A stretch of DNA of 64,000 nucleotides, from the NCBI GenBank assembly GCA_034401135.1, contig JAWZSP010000010.1, positions 434,001 to 498,000 of the forward strand, in the 5' to 3' direction. The notes under the pieces are model-generated. The model worked only from the letters and a program-made list of their open reading frames with translations. It made no database searches and was not told the origin of the DNA. Below, one piece after another: positions 11,163-22,529 of the stretch. The DNA is from Volutella citrinella. Lineage: Eukaryota > Ascomycota > Sordariomycetes > Hypocreales > Nectriaceae. The position numbers and the translations under genes are program-made. Each line of letters begins with the position of its first letter. Positions within the stretch are counted from its first letter, which is position 1.

Positions 11163-12256
11163 TTTGTGTATTTGTTGTGAGTATTGGATAGCTGCTAAGT
11201 ATGAAAAGAAAATGATGCAGACAGCAACGAAGAGGAATACGGAAAGGTGGGGAGAAAATATAGGAAAAACAAGAGCAGGGGGTGCCGGACTGTACCGATG
11301 AAAGGAGGAGGCGGGGAGCAACTTTGGGTGCGGAAAAATTCACGTGACCCAACAGCAGGCTCTAACATCCCCTGGGTACACAGGGCCAGTACACAACAAC
11401 CTGTGCCGCCGGCCGCGAAAGGAGCTGTTGAACTTGTATTTGCCGAAACGAGAGAGAGGTTGCCCGAGTGACTTGTCTGCACAGGCCTATGCGGCGTGGA
11501 GGCATTAGCAGCTTCGGGCAGTGGTTGGGATCAGCAGATACGCTGCTGCATTAAGCACTAGAGGGCACGAGCATCCTCTCGACATTTGCCTCCTTTTGTG
11601 TTTGACGTACCACCCCCCGCTTCATGCAATGGAGAAGCAGGTTTCGGGGAGCTTCAACTCCGCGGGCATCATGCGGGTCGGCTGGAGGGCAATTCACAAC
11701 ATGTCACGTAGCGGCAAACGACTTGGATATGGAGGGCGGTACGGCCGACGTGGCACGTCTCCTGTAAACGCGGATGGTGTGGGTGTCCCCCTCCCCCTCC
11801 CTTTTTTTGGGTTGGGTTTGCAGGAGTGGCGGAACGCATTACTGGTTGAATGCCGTTGCGACTCTGGACCCCCACCATCACCGTAGTTCTGGTGCTGATA
11901 TGTCAAGGATTGTTCGGGTGCGTCAGGGTGAAGTGTCTCTTCCTCTATTGATGCAGTGGAAGATGGGGTGGTAGCAATGGGGGATTCACCCCATTGAGGC
12001 ACGAGTGCAGGCTTGGGACCAGGGCTAGAGAATCAGGAGACGCAGCTGTCCCTTTCTCCCTCTTCAGCCACTTCTCGCGGTCTCTGCACAGGGCCATCAA
12101 AAGTAGCTTAAATACTGCGATCGCACTCCCCAAGGGACCGCGTTCTCTACTCCCCTACTACCCAAGTGTGCTCTTGGAATTTGTCCAGAGAAGATTCTGT
12201 ACTCAACCGAACTCGTATCTCCTGCTCTCGAACAAACATTACTCAAACCCACCACT
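11163..12256. other. Divergent promoter region, no gene seen
   Basis: About 1.1 kb between the minus-strand kinase and the plus-strand gene at 12257. It holds overlapping low-complexity readings only. Both flanking 5' leaders should lie here. Confidence 0.45.
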
Positions 12257-13237
12257 ATGGCCGCCCCTGCCTCCTTCCATCCTCTGGCTATCAACGGCCT
12301 GGGAGGCTCCGTTGAAGAATCCGATCTTGAGGTCGGCAGGCTCTTGTGAGTTCCAACGCTTTGTATATCCCAACCGACGGGTAGAGAGAGACATTTGTGC
12401 TGACCTTCGCCGTACTTCCCTGTCGCCAGGTACAACGATCAAACCCACATCGACAACCAGCCAGCCCAGCTCAGTGATAAAAACAAGCAACACGTCAAGG
12501 CCTTGCTCTGCCTCATCTCTCGCCACGGGGTGGGCGGCCTCGTCGGCATCCACTCGGTCCACCGCCATGGCCTGCTCCCCGAGGGCACCGTCCGCCTTGA
12601 GCGCGACGACTTGGGCATAGAGGGCGCCTCGTGGACCAGAGCCGTCAACATTAACGAAGTTGACCTCAATGATGTGCACGCCACGATGTTCAAGCTTGTC
12701 CAGAACGCCCTGGTGGCTGTCGAGTTTGCCGTGGGCTCTTCGCCCGCGGCCGGCGGCGCCGGTGCTGCTAACAACATCCCCGCCGCCTTCTTGGCCGATG
12801 CTGCCCTCTATCTCGCCAACAATCACCTCGCCGACTCGCTGTGCCTCGAGGTCAAGGACTTCGCTAAGAATGGCGCAAAGGGTCCGGGGCCCCTGGCCGA
12901 ATTCGAGGTCCAGTGGGGCGCCGACGCCGATGCCGATTCCTTCACTGTCGTGCTGCCGCTCTCCGTCCGGGCCGACGGAACCCGTGCCGTCGCCGCGCTG
13001 ACTCCGACGGGCTGGAATATCATCGGCGACCCTGCGACTGGTGTTGGCGGCGCCCCCAGCGACCCCGACCCCGAGCAGCCCGGCACGCACTACGAAAAGA
13101 TCGTCGTGGGTCCCAAGAAGGAAACCCACAAGGTCGTCGTCACCGGTGGCGGCAGCAGCTCCGCTCTCGCACCCGTCACGCCCTCCTTGCTGCTTCAGGA
13201 GATGGCCAACATGGGGTTCATCGCTGCTACAGCCTGA
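12257..13237 (+). CDS. Conserved fungal protein of unknown function, two exons
   Basis: Predicted 298-aa protein from exons 12257-12345 and 12430-13237; the 84-nt intron starts GTGAGT and ends CGCCAG. It begins MAAPASFHPLAINGLGGS, continues with an LYNDQTHID segment and a GLVGIHSVHRHGLLPEGT segment, then an acidic Ala/Asp-rich region and a GTHYEKIVVGPKKETHK element near the C-terminus. This looks like a widespread but uncharacterised filamentous-fungal family with a conserved HxxHxH-type region; I do not know a tested function. Strong third-position C and G bias is unlike most of the window and suggests good expression. No membrane segment or signal peptide is visible. Confidence 0.75.
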
Positions 13238-13843
13238 GTCCGTCCCTCGCCCAACGCCGTATGGGCACACAAGCACGGGTTCTCTTTTTCTCTGTCAAGC
13301 TGCGATATGCTTCAAATAGGTGTGAGACAGTGGAAGCAATCGATACTTGGCTGGCCACCATTCTGCTCTTTACTCCTTATTTTCTTTTGCAATTCTATAT
13401 CTTGTTCGCCGCAGCAACCTAAATTGCCATATGCACGTACTTAGCTGGCAGCCTAGCAGAGGTGACCACCTCTGGAAATCTATATACACGCACATTCGAT
13501 GGAATCCCATCTTCGTCGCGCTCTATGTAAGCGATCACGTAGATTCGTGCGTGAGCCCCTGTGCCCAAGGGTTAGGTACAGTGTAGATACATACTTCCCA
13601 CGAAATGCTTGTCCTCGCCTGCTCTCCAAGCTTTCCTCCACTCAATGTTTGGGCATCTCATTACGGGACCTAGCTTTCTGCGCCTTTGATATACGTTCAG
13701 ATCTCCTGACAGTTTAGGCGGCGTAGGTCCTGCACTGTCTGGCAGCGGCCCTGTTGAGTCCGTGGGCGCCACTACACTGCCGGAGTCTGGCCAATGTCCA
13801 TTCTGTGTATGCGTTGCGGCTGGCAATCGTCGTAAGGAATTAT
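13238..13843. other. 3' flank of two convergent genes
   Basis: A minus reading of 91 codons (13572-13847) just follows the coiled-coil ORF and may be its 3' untranslated region. Nothing else is supported. Confidence 0.4.
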
Positions 13844-14431
13844 TCATTTCAGTCGCCTACTTTGTTTGATGGGATAATGTTTGTTCAACCCTCGTAGTAG
13901 GATTGTACCAGGCCCCGTGATCCTCCCACCGTTCATCATCTTGCCCTCCAAAGTCATGAGAATATTCTGCAGTTCCTTGCTGACACCCTCGACAATGACA
14001 CCTCCATTCCGAGCCACCACTCTCAAGCTCTGTGATGCGTCCTGTTGGGCGTTGATACACCCACGATTTCATCACATTTTGTGTTGAAGTGAGGCCTTGG
14101 CATGCGGAATCCAATGATAAGAAGTTGCTAGATGTAGCTCAAGCTTGTATCTTCTTAACCGTTCTTGCTCAAGCTTTAATGAAACTTGAAATTTCTCTTG
14201 GTAGACACGGGCTAGGTCGCTGACGATGTAGTCTTGCCTTGTCTTGCAATCAGATAGCTCGGTTTGTAGTGCCTCAAGTTGACATTGCAGCCGCACCAGC
14301 TGCCGAGCATAAATCTCATTCTCATTGACAATGAGTTCGAGAACAGGTCTTGAGTCTTTTGACAATGAGGTCATTTCTTCTTGGGATGCAGTCTCGGTGT
14401 ATAAGGGCGATGTTAAAGTCGTAGGCATCAT
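13844..14431 (-). pseudogene. Coiled-coil protein interrupted by one TGA
   Basis: From the ATG at 14431 an open frame of 119 codons is rich in Glu/Gln/Leu/Arg heptads (ENEIYARQLVRLQCQLEAL, then a YQEKFQVSLKLEQERLRRY segment), predicting a long coiled coil that ends LHLATSYHWI and AKASLQHKM. A TGA at 14072-14074 stops it. The same frame then continues with plausible protein sequence (GGVIVEGVSKELQNILM, GGRITGPGTILL) to a TGA at 13844. Because both halves read well in one frame, a single nonsense change (for example CGA to TGA) is the simplest explanation. A shorter functional protein ending at 14072 is possible. The function is unknown; such proteins are common in filamentous fungi. Confidence 0.5.
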
Positions 14432-15108
14432 GGTCAATTCTATTGACACAAAGCTTGGATGTGATTATCTAGAATATGGGTAGATGTACAGCACTACTAA
14501 ATAACCAGCTCATTGGGCGTGTAGCCCTCCCCAACAGACCAACCTCATCCATTGTTAGACTTGATCTTGAAAGTGCCACATTCGACCGTCCACAGCGTGG
14601 AAACATACATACTAGCCTCAAGATATGGCAAATAGCGGCTTGCTCCAGATGGCCACGTAGATCAATCATGTGAGCCAGGGCAGACTTGGTCGCAATGGTA
14701 ACGGAAAGTGCCATCATTCCGATATTGGATGAGCGCCGTGGATCTTATAGTCTCGTATTATGGTTTTAATCTGTTATCGAAAGCTGTAGATCGACGAACG
14801 TGAGTTGTGATAACGCGTTATGGAAAACAGCCCTTGTCACTTCACTTTGCCTCATGCGTTCGCTGTTTTCACGGAAGTGCCACAGAACGATTCGCTTTCG
14901 ACTGAAAGGCCAGAATAGGCTCAAAGTTGCAATGTAAGCAGAAATGCACTTCTGGGAATCAGGATAAAGCCTGGACGCCTCTTGACAGAGCAGCACGGGT
15001 ACTTTTTGGTCTTGGCTAGTCACCAGTCACTCGGCCTGTTCATTGGTAGGATCGACAAAGATGAACAATAGAAAACGGCGTTGAAGGATTTCCCCTTCGT
15101 GGTCTGAT
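14432..15108. other. Intergenic, no supported gene
   Basis: Two minus readings of about 80 codons (14469-14717, 14766-15023) have no family signature. Confidence 0.4.
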
Positions 15109-16999
15109 CTATGGCTGGTATTCTGTGAACATAAGGTCAATATGGCGTAAATGATCGCGCATAGCATCGCCGATTTGATCTTGCACTGTTTTAGAAACAG
15201 ATGCTGCCGCTATAGTTAGCTGAGAGTATTCAGTAAGCGAGTTGTACTAACCAATGACAGCACAGGGCTTTCTCATAACTTCACGGTCCATTGAATTCAT
15301 GAAAGCCCTTGATTCCTCAGCTATCATTAGTATTATTGCTGGGGCATCCATCTTTTCCCAATGAATACTCCCCCTCTTGCTTGTGGTGAGACATTCGTCA
15401 ATAGCTGCGATATCGTTTGCATTATGGCTACTGGCACTTGTTTCTCCATACACTGTCAACCGTAACACAGATTGATGACGTGTATTACAAGTTTCACAAG
15501 TTTTTGTTGAATTCAGGGCGTCCTCTTCTAGGACTTTGTTCAAGTAGTGTGAAATAGCGACAAATATATCTGAAGGCGTCAACGTCGAAGAGCGGAGGGG
15601 GCCAGCATAACCTACCCCAGTTGTCTACACTCCAAACAAGGTGAACTTTTCTATGTGCCTGCGGGCTGAGGGAGCGGCTTTGAAACTGATGAGAGTGGTA
15701 TGCGTGAGTTAACCATTGCAAATAAGGTAGAAGGGCAACAATTCCCATTCCCGTAGCGACAAGAAACGCGCGATCATGTTGATCCACGGGAAGTCTCGCG
15801 CCATGTGGTCCCGTAAACAATGCAGACATTTGTCGATTACCAGAGATGAGATCCCTACCTAGACGGCCTGTAAATCCGCGGCGCACTTCTGCAAAGACGA
15901 CTATTAACTCTGTTGGATCTGGAGACCAGGAAGCAACGGTAAATGGGTGGAGTTGGAAGGCGGAGCGGAGACCAGAAGGGATCCATAGGTTGATGTACTG
16001 TCCTGGTTCAGTTCTAAGGTTTGTTCGAAGTCTAATCATGATCTGTATAACAGATTGCGTGCTTAAATATAGATCTGCTGTATGAAACCAGCAATGGCTT
16101 CTGAACAAGACCACTGCTACCTGCGCGAACATGATCAAAGAAAAGAGCCCTATGGCCAAGTAGAGGTACAGTCGAGGAAAAATGTCTCGAGTTGGTACAT
16201 GAATGAATAGTGCGATTGGCAGCATCAACGATATCATGCGATGTATGGCTAGCAGAAACTCGTAGTGCAGCACTCGTGAGAAGAAGGAGATTGGCAATAG
16301 TAATAGGCAAATGCCCCCAATAGCCTAGCAGACGTCAGATATTAGTTCTCACGGAGTATTGGATATTATGAAATGTACAATGACAGCCAGTAAGTTGCCA
16401 GTATCGCTTAGAGCAAAGGGAGTTGCAGTAAAGGCTGTGCCGACCGCGTGGATACTCGCTAATAGGGCCACAGCGTAGCTTGCACCAGCATGAACTTGCT
16501 GGTAGACTTGCAGACGGAGCCGCAGTATCCCTGCACCAAAACTCAACAATGGACCCAGATAGAGCACAAGCATGTTGATCAATGCAAGCTTGCCTGCTCT
16601 GGAGCAAATCTCTGACAGGCTCTGCACTCCAACAAAGATACATGACAGGTTAGCTGCTAGATACGACAAGAACACCAGTGTTTGAGCGCGGTTCCAATAG
16701 CCTACGCTACCCCTACTACGAAAGAACCCCTTATAAATGAGGTGCCTGCTGCACCATTCGGAGACCCTTCTGGCGAGTAGTGCAAGTGGTGTGACAGTGC
16801 AGCATATTGTTAGTATTGGTGGAGATAGCAGCCGGAGAAGCTTCAGTATAAACAGCCGTAGAGTCGCTAGAACAAGCACGCCACTAAAAACTATTGCATA
16901 CGTGAGAGTGACGTCCAACTTAAACTCTTGACTTGTCGCCATTAAGCATGACTTAATGATAAATGTTATTGCACTAGAGTCCACCATTCTGCGCTTCAT
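15109..16999 (-). CDS. Ferric-reductase-like transmembrane flavocytochrome
   Basis: Predicted 582-aa member of the FRE/NOX superfamily: electrons pass from NADPH through FAD and two hemes across a membrane, usually to reduce ferric iron or copper outside the cell. Minus-strand exons are 16999-16379, 16324-15616, 15569-15252 and 15209-15109, all GT-AG, total 583 codons. The N-terminal half has several hydrophobic helices with the bis-heme histidines His170/His184 and His235/His249, each pair 14 residues apart. It is followed by the FAD-binding motif HPFTVASW (His about 333), then GPHGA and a VATGMGIVALLPYL NAD(P)-binding segment, and ends HIDLMFTEYQP. The GPHG differs from the more usual GPYG. 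The start could also be the Met at 16942. No long N-terminal signal is seen. No iron-uptake partner is next to it. Confidence 0.87.
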
Positions 17000-17862
17000 C
17001 TTTATAATCAAGCCGAATCGCCAATATCTACCGCGAAAATGGCAATGAGGGACAGGGTCGCTTTTGGTCCCACGCCATCCACCTCCCTAGTTCGGTGCAT
17101 ATTTGTACTAAAAAATTAAAAATATGTAGGTATAGCCAATATCAGATGCCTTGCAAGAGTTCGTAGAGCTGGTAGAGTGAGTTTCTACACGTACCTCCTG
17201 TTGAGTGCCTCTTTAGTTCCAAGAGTGGCTTGCTGGCCTTATACCTCCCAAAACGCACTTCTCGCGGCGTTGGTCAACTGCTCCAGGTTGTGCCAGTCTA
17301 GTTTTTGCTAGTTGCATTTCTCAAAGAGTTCAACCTCCCTCAGCGTTTTGATGATAAGGCAGAACGATGACGCCGCACCACCACGCCATGGTTACCGCTC
17401 CAAGCACGCCGACCACGCCAGACGAAAGTCGCTTAGTGGGTTGCGTCACAACGTATGTTAGGTCACCGTGTAGGTGCTGATACTGTAGTTGTTGGGTCAT
17501 GATGTCATATGCAATAGTTTCAGTGGCCAATGGCCTCAACTGCCGATATGGCAGTCATGCCGATCAACAGATTTAGGATGTCTTCATTTCATCAATTCTC
17601 GCCTGTGTCTAGACAGGTACCTCCGACGGGCTGTGGTATAGTCGAGTATCGCCAAGCAGGTGCCCGGGCCGCCCAAACCGGCCGCCTCAGGTTTTATTGG
17701 TGCAACAGAAGCGCATGTATTTACATCGAACAAGATAGATGCCCTTTGTCGCCGTAAACCCATGCAACCAGCCGCCAACCCTATCCAAGTATTCCAGGAG
17801 CTTCCAAATTACCTAAAAAGTCCCCTCCGAGGTAACAGCCAGCATAACTCCCCAGCACTGTG
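17000..17862. other. Degenerate intergenic sequence
   Basis: Readings up to 75 codons on both strands, none identifiable. The interval probably holds the promoter of the ferric reductase plus decayed sequence leading into the GMC stub. Confidence 0.4.
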
Positions 17863-18033
17863 ATGTCGTCTACCACCACATACCACTTCGCCAACTTCGG
17901 TGGAGGTCCTACCGGCTGTGGCGTTTCGTCCTCTCTAGCGAAGTCCAAGAGTCACCAACGCGTCTTCGTTCTCGAGGCTGGCGGTGAGAACAATGATGTG
18001 AAGGACAGGATTGAGGGCAAGAACTACATTTAA
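17863..18033 (+). pseudogene. GMC oxidoreductase N-terminal stub
   Basis: A 56-aa reading that matches the start of a glucose-methanol-choline oxidoreductase. It has YHFANFGGGPTGCGVSSSLA, corresponding to the ADP-binding GxGxxG loop, then VFVLEAGGENND, the usual second FAD contact. The frame ends at TAA 18031 and no further GMC motifs follow in the next kilobase. A full member is near 600 aa, so about nine tenths is missing. Either a truncated gene copy or a remnant left by insertion or rearrangement near 18.0-18.8 kb. Confidence 0.6.
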
Positions 18034-18797
18034 TTCATGAGCTCTACCCATTTTTCTTTAAAGATTCCGTCAGCTGTGCCTAGAAGCGCTTGGACCTGGA
18101 ATTGCTGAAAGATTTGACGCGGACGTCGTGGGCCACAGAGAGCAGCTGCGCAATATGGCGGAGTCACAATTCAACAGTGAAGTATAAAGGTGTGTCAAAC
18201 TATCGCGAAAAGAGCGAAGACCCAGGACTGTGGGAGGGGAGATGGAGTGGTTACTATAGCAGGCGGCTGGTGGACGTAGCCGAAGCAGGGCTCATTTCCC
18301 GCTTCAGATTTCCAAGATGACTCCTTCGCCCCAGACACCAGGTTTTGGAACCTATATCCAGTCCCATCTTCCACTAGGCGCTTGTTGACTTGAAGTTCTC
18401 TGATACACCCAACAGCCGGACCCGGGCAGCCTCTGAGATGCGAGACTGGTGCCGGGCATCCTGTGAGACGAGAAATACGCCATGCTAGACTCGTAGTCTG
18501 ATTCCTGGCCCTCTGTGCCTCGCTACATATTCCTAGCCCACATATTGTGCCATGCTTTAGATAGCAACCCATATCGATTGGGAGAACCAGCATTTCCAGA
18601 GAGCAGGAAATAATACATCAGTCGTTCTTCCTGTTGATAAGTCCAGCGATGACAATATCCAGCCCGTCAGGGCTCGCACAGGAAGGCTGACAAGCTCAAG
18701 CAGAAACGAAATCAATACTCTTGCCGAAGGAGTAAAACATGGCCTAAACATCTGCCTCATATTCAACGAGCTTCGAGCCGTCCGGGATGACGCTCAG
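18034..18797. other. Unassigned sequence before the repeat-bounded block
   Basis: A plus frame near 18550-18800 reads as plausible protein but has no motif or Met near its start. A TATA-type or other promoter element is not obvious. Confidence 0.35.
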
Positions 18798-18870
18798 CAC
18801 TAGTGGCGCTAGTCACGGTTGACTAGCGTTCCCGGTGACACGGGGTGGTGCTGGGCTGTCACCAGTGACG
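18798..18870. repeat. Left GACTAGCG repeat cluster with perfect hairpin
   Basis: Begins with the palindrome CACTAGTG (18798-18805). It is followed by CGCTAGTCA (18807-18815), a 4-nt spacer and its exact complement TGACTAGCG (18820-18828), a perfect 9-bp hairpin. Further GGTGACAC and GTCACCAGTGACGC motifs follow. The same GACTAGCG core recurs four times at 23.5-23.7 kb, on the far side of the two genes in between. This arrangement recalls subterminal repeats of a DNA transposon, but no matching terminal inverted repeat or target-site duplication was found. Confidence 0.6.
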
Positions 18871-19118
18871 CTAATATAATATCCTCATCAGTTCAAGACC
18901 CCTAATATGCTCTGATAGTCTTGAAAATGTTTATAGAATAGGTAATATAAAGAATTCAGGTCTGTTTTCTCTATTAATACTGGTCAATGTTCAGCTGTGG
19001 AATTCTGTGTTTTGCTGGCATACCACGTGACATTATGTAACGTCCATTCGTATATATTGTCTCCACGGCCCCGCCCTGACAGAGTCACTCATGTACTCCG
19101 ATTTTCAACAACTTGACA

Positions 19119-22100
19119 ATGGACACCGAAAGCGGCCCCGGGATACTTTCACAACTGGACGCAGCATGGTCCGGTAGACACCTTTGGCTTCCGGCTCCTT
19201 TTCGACCTTCGAGGCATCAATTGAAAAAAAAATTGGTCAAGAGTATGTGGGACATAACCAAAATTGCGTCGGCCAATGGTATCGACTTGCCGACGCTTTG
19301 GGCCGATGATGGAGTTCTTCGTACAGCAGCTAGGAGCAGTTGCAGCCGCAAGGAACCCATCCTTACTGTCAAGGACGTGCGCAAAGCCAAAAGGAGGTTG
19401 AAGCAACAGCTCAGCCGTATTGACATCGACGCCCTCGACGACAAAACTTCCGAGACGCCTCCCTCTCACTTGTCGGCAGTCAAAATACGCGAACAGCTGG
19501 AGAACGCCGACCACATGCTCTCCGATGATGTGATACACTTCTTCTGCCAGCTCTTGCTTGTTTTATACACGAGCGACCTGAATGTGACTATCACAGACCC
19601 TATATCCGTCGATCTTGGACAAGGGCGGCATCCCGGAAAGCAAATGCATTCAAGATTGTCAACCCCAGGCAAACTTTATGTCCCCCTGTATCATGACAGT
19701 CCCAGCCATTGGACACTAGCTTGCATCGACATCTCAGACCGTCAAACAACCATTACTCACTACGACTCGCTCGGCGAAATTACCAGCTGGACACCGAAGA
19801 TCGAATCGGCAATGAAGACATGGGTCCAAACTGTCTGTGACGGACAGTCAACCATTTCTTGGATAAACGCTGTAATTGAGCCCAGATCCCTGGTGAAGAT
19901 GCTTATTCACAACTGCCATAGTCAAGCCCTCAACAAACCGATGATTGCAGCTGTGGAGTATACCTCCTGGCCAATCTGGCTGATCTACTTCAACGAAAGC
20001 ACCCCCGAAGGAGTCTTGATGCTGTGTCCGAGCGTTACAAGCTCCTTAATGTCCTCCCCCGTGTGCCGATCAATTCCCTTCGACTGCACCCTTTTCTAGC
20101 TGAGACGCGGGACCGACTTGTTCGGCTAGGCCTAGGTTACGAACCAACCTCAGAAGGACAGATCTCAGTGCTGGAGGAAAGATCCAGGTTAGGGCAAAAA
20201 CCTAATAGGGAGTTTGGGAAAGAGCCGAAAAGAATTGTTGTAGGTATCGAACTGGGATCATCAAAGGTGCAAGCCGCATACCGTGTCAACAACTCACTGC
20301 AAGTTCATCTTATCACCGGATGGCCAACTCATTCAGCTGAGGATCAAAGTTCCTCTGAGACGGAACTTCCCTTGTCGATTTCATTCAACAAATCCTCAGT
20401 CATTATTGGCCACACTGCTGACGGAGCGGGTGCTTTCGGACTGAAGTCTGCCCTAGATGATGCGCTCGCGGATACTGGAGTTGGGCAGCTTTTCCGAAAG
20501 CAATGTGAAGACCATGGGCAGTCTCTTCACGATGTTGTTCGTAGCGTCTTCAAGATTGCAGAACATACTATCACCACATATCTGACCGAGCAATTCGCCC
20601 AATCTGACTGGACGTGGGACGAAACCTGGATCACTATCCCCACTATATGGGCACGACCTCTTGAGGAAGGTTCCAGGCGTATTCAGGACCAGCTTGTCAA
20701 AGCTGCCACTGAATCTGGGATTAGAGGGAATATCCACTTTGAGGTTGAGGTATCTGCAATTGCCGCCTCCCTCCTCTCTGACCAATACTGGAAGGTTGTT
20801 CTAGAGAGCGCACAGAGTGTTGTAAGTTTCATTCCTCAAACTCGCCCTCCGCTTAGCTAATCTTGTCAGATTATTGTGGCAAACTTTGGACAAGAGGCAT
20901 GGGTAAGTTTCCTATTCTCAATCTTGAACACAAGGCTACTAATTAAAAGGAATAGAGTATAGCTGCTTGGACATGGCGGAGCGGCTTTGGCCCAGTCCCA
21001 TTTGGCGAACCTATCGGCGGCGCTGGTGGTACTGGTAAGCTTTGGAAACTGTTGAACAAGATCAACAGTGAAGCTTTTGGCCTTGTGCGGTCTAGATTCT
21101 ACGATTTGACGAAATGGCAGGATATCGACGAAGGGCCGCTTCACTTGAGAAAGGACACCGTGCGAGACATGTTCGAACAAGCCTTTGGGCAACCGTTTGA
21201 TGCTCTCTCGGCTTTCCTTGCACAAGTCAAGGTATTGGGTCACTCTGTTCATTGCATCGCTACCGGCATGCCAGTGATATTGAACAAGGTCATTCAAAGA
21301 ATGCTGCTTGATAGAGCTGGAGAGCATGGTGTTGATGTCAAGTTTCCTGACACATGTCAAGCCAAGTAAGAGCCTTTTCCTTATTTGACTACCATTTCTA
21401 AAACGTGGCAGGCATCTTGTTGTCCAAGGGGCGATAAAGCGCTGGCGGAAATGGGATCCTGTCGCTTGCTGGAACGAGAGTTGGTTTGGCATCCAATTGA
21501 AAACCCCCCGATCGATTCTACCGTGCAAACTCCCTGGAACAAAAGAGATACATCCTTTGTTTCAATCGATCCCTGATTTCCAGGACGCATCAGACACTAG
21601 TACCTACCTCTACGCCGCGATTAGTACTTTGGTGCCTATCATCGACAATTCGCTCAGCAAACACTCCTACCGAGAAATCAGCCAACACGACTCTTACGGA
21701 CTTGCCGCTTACCTTATGCCAATCAAGATAGCCAGGTTACCGGGCGCGACTGGTCCTCTTTCCTTTCGGTTCCATCCTGGAGAGACAGATACTGAAATTA
21801 TCCTCGAGTGTTTCATGTCTAGCATTTACTACAGAATACCGCTTCTGATATCCCGGGATCGTTGGGGGATTCAGCTAACAGAAGTAGCAGAAGGTCGAAT
21901 GCATCGTGATGCTGCCCGCTACTGTGCTCATCTCAACACATTCTCACTCCAGATCGACAGCTCTATGGCCGGCTATATCTGCTCAGAGAGCGGTGAGCTC
22001 AATATGGTGGCTCAAGACACGACTTCTGAAGCCTGCATACTCTGTCCGCACAAGATAGATATTGGATGCTATGGCCAAGAGGTCCCGTCTCCTTCTAGGG

Positions 22101-22489
22101 GATTCTTTGTTCTTGCTTCCTTGAAGCTGCCAGCGTTGAAGAAGGGCACCCACATGAGGTTTGGCTTTCAAGCTGGTGACGAAAGCGACGCACGCCTTCA
22201 TCTCTATATGCGTGCCGGCGGTCAGGTATTTCAGTGGGTATGTGCCCTCTCAAATGGAATTCAGCCAGCCACTCCTATTGAAGGACATATACGACCCAAT
22301 TTGAAGTTAGCTCGCACAACATTCGCCAAGCTGGATGGTCAATTGGTGAACATAGCGGGTGACAAGTCAAGCACCACCAGACTAGTCGTACGGTTGGGAA
22401 TGAATGGCTTCAGGTGGATCAAAGGCTCGAATGCAAGGGATCACGCTCTAACACTTTGCGGAAGTTTTCAGGCCAAGTCAATTAGCTGA
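19119..22489 (+). CDS. Ulp1-like (C48) protease fused to Hsp70-like ATPase
   Basis: Predicted 1057-aa fusion. Exons are 19119-19871, 19922-20821, 20870-20902, 20956-21365 and 21412-22489 (1058 codons). The N-terminal part has a Ulp1/SENP-type fold: MLSDDVIHFF, then SHWTLACIDI (catalytic His about 197), THYDSL (Asp about 216), and PQQTDDCSCGVYLL (Gln plus nucleophile Cys about 262). The triad is therefore complete. From about 355 it becomes an Hsp70-like actin-fold domain: IVVGIELGSSKVQAAYR (phosphate loop 1), FGLKSALDDAL, IIVANFGQEAW (phosphate loop 2), GGAGGTGKLW (adenosine region) and LVVQGAIKRW. No Met lies between the domains in this frame, so the ATPase part can only be made as a fusion. 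It may cleave a SUMO/ubiquitin-like tag under ATPase control; that is inference. The first ATG in frame is at 19119. Confidence 0.82.
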
Positions 22490-22529
22490 CAAGTACAATT
22501 TGGATCACTCTGAACACTATTCTTCTCCG

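Noticed and set aside
12239..13276. 345-codon minus-strand reading
   Set aside because: Exactly antisense to the conserved two-exon protein, whose spliced frame is supported by motifs and introns. Its Gly/Val/Asp-rich composition is the complement of high-GC3 coding.
18798..18830. CACTA transposon end (starts CACTAGTG)
   Set aside because: The left sequence fits the CACTA start, but no reverse-complement end with a 3-bp target-site duplication was found near 23.7-24.0 kb, and no TnpD-like transposase is present. Kept as a repeat cluster only.
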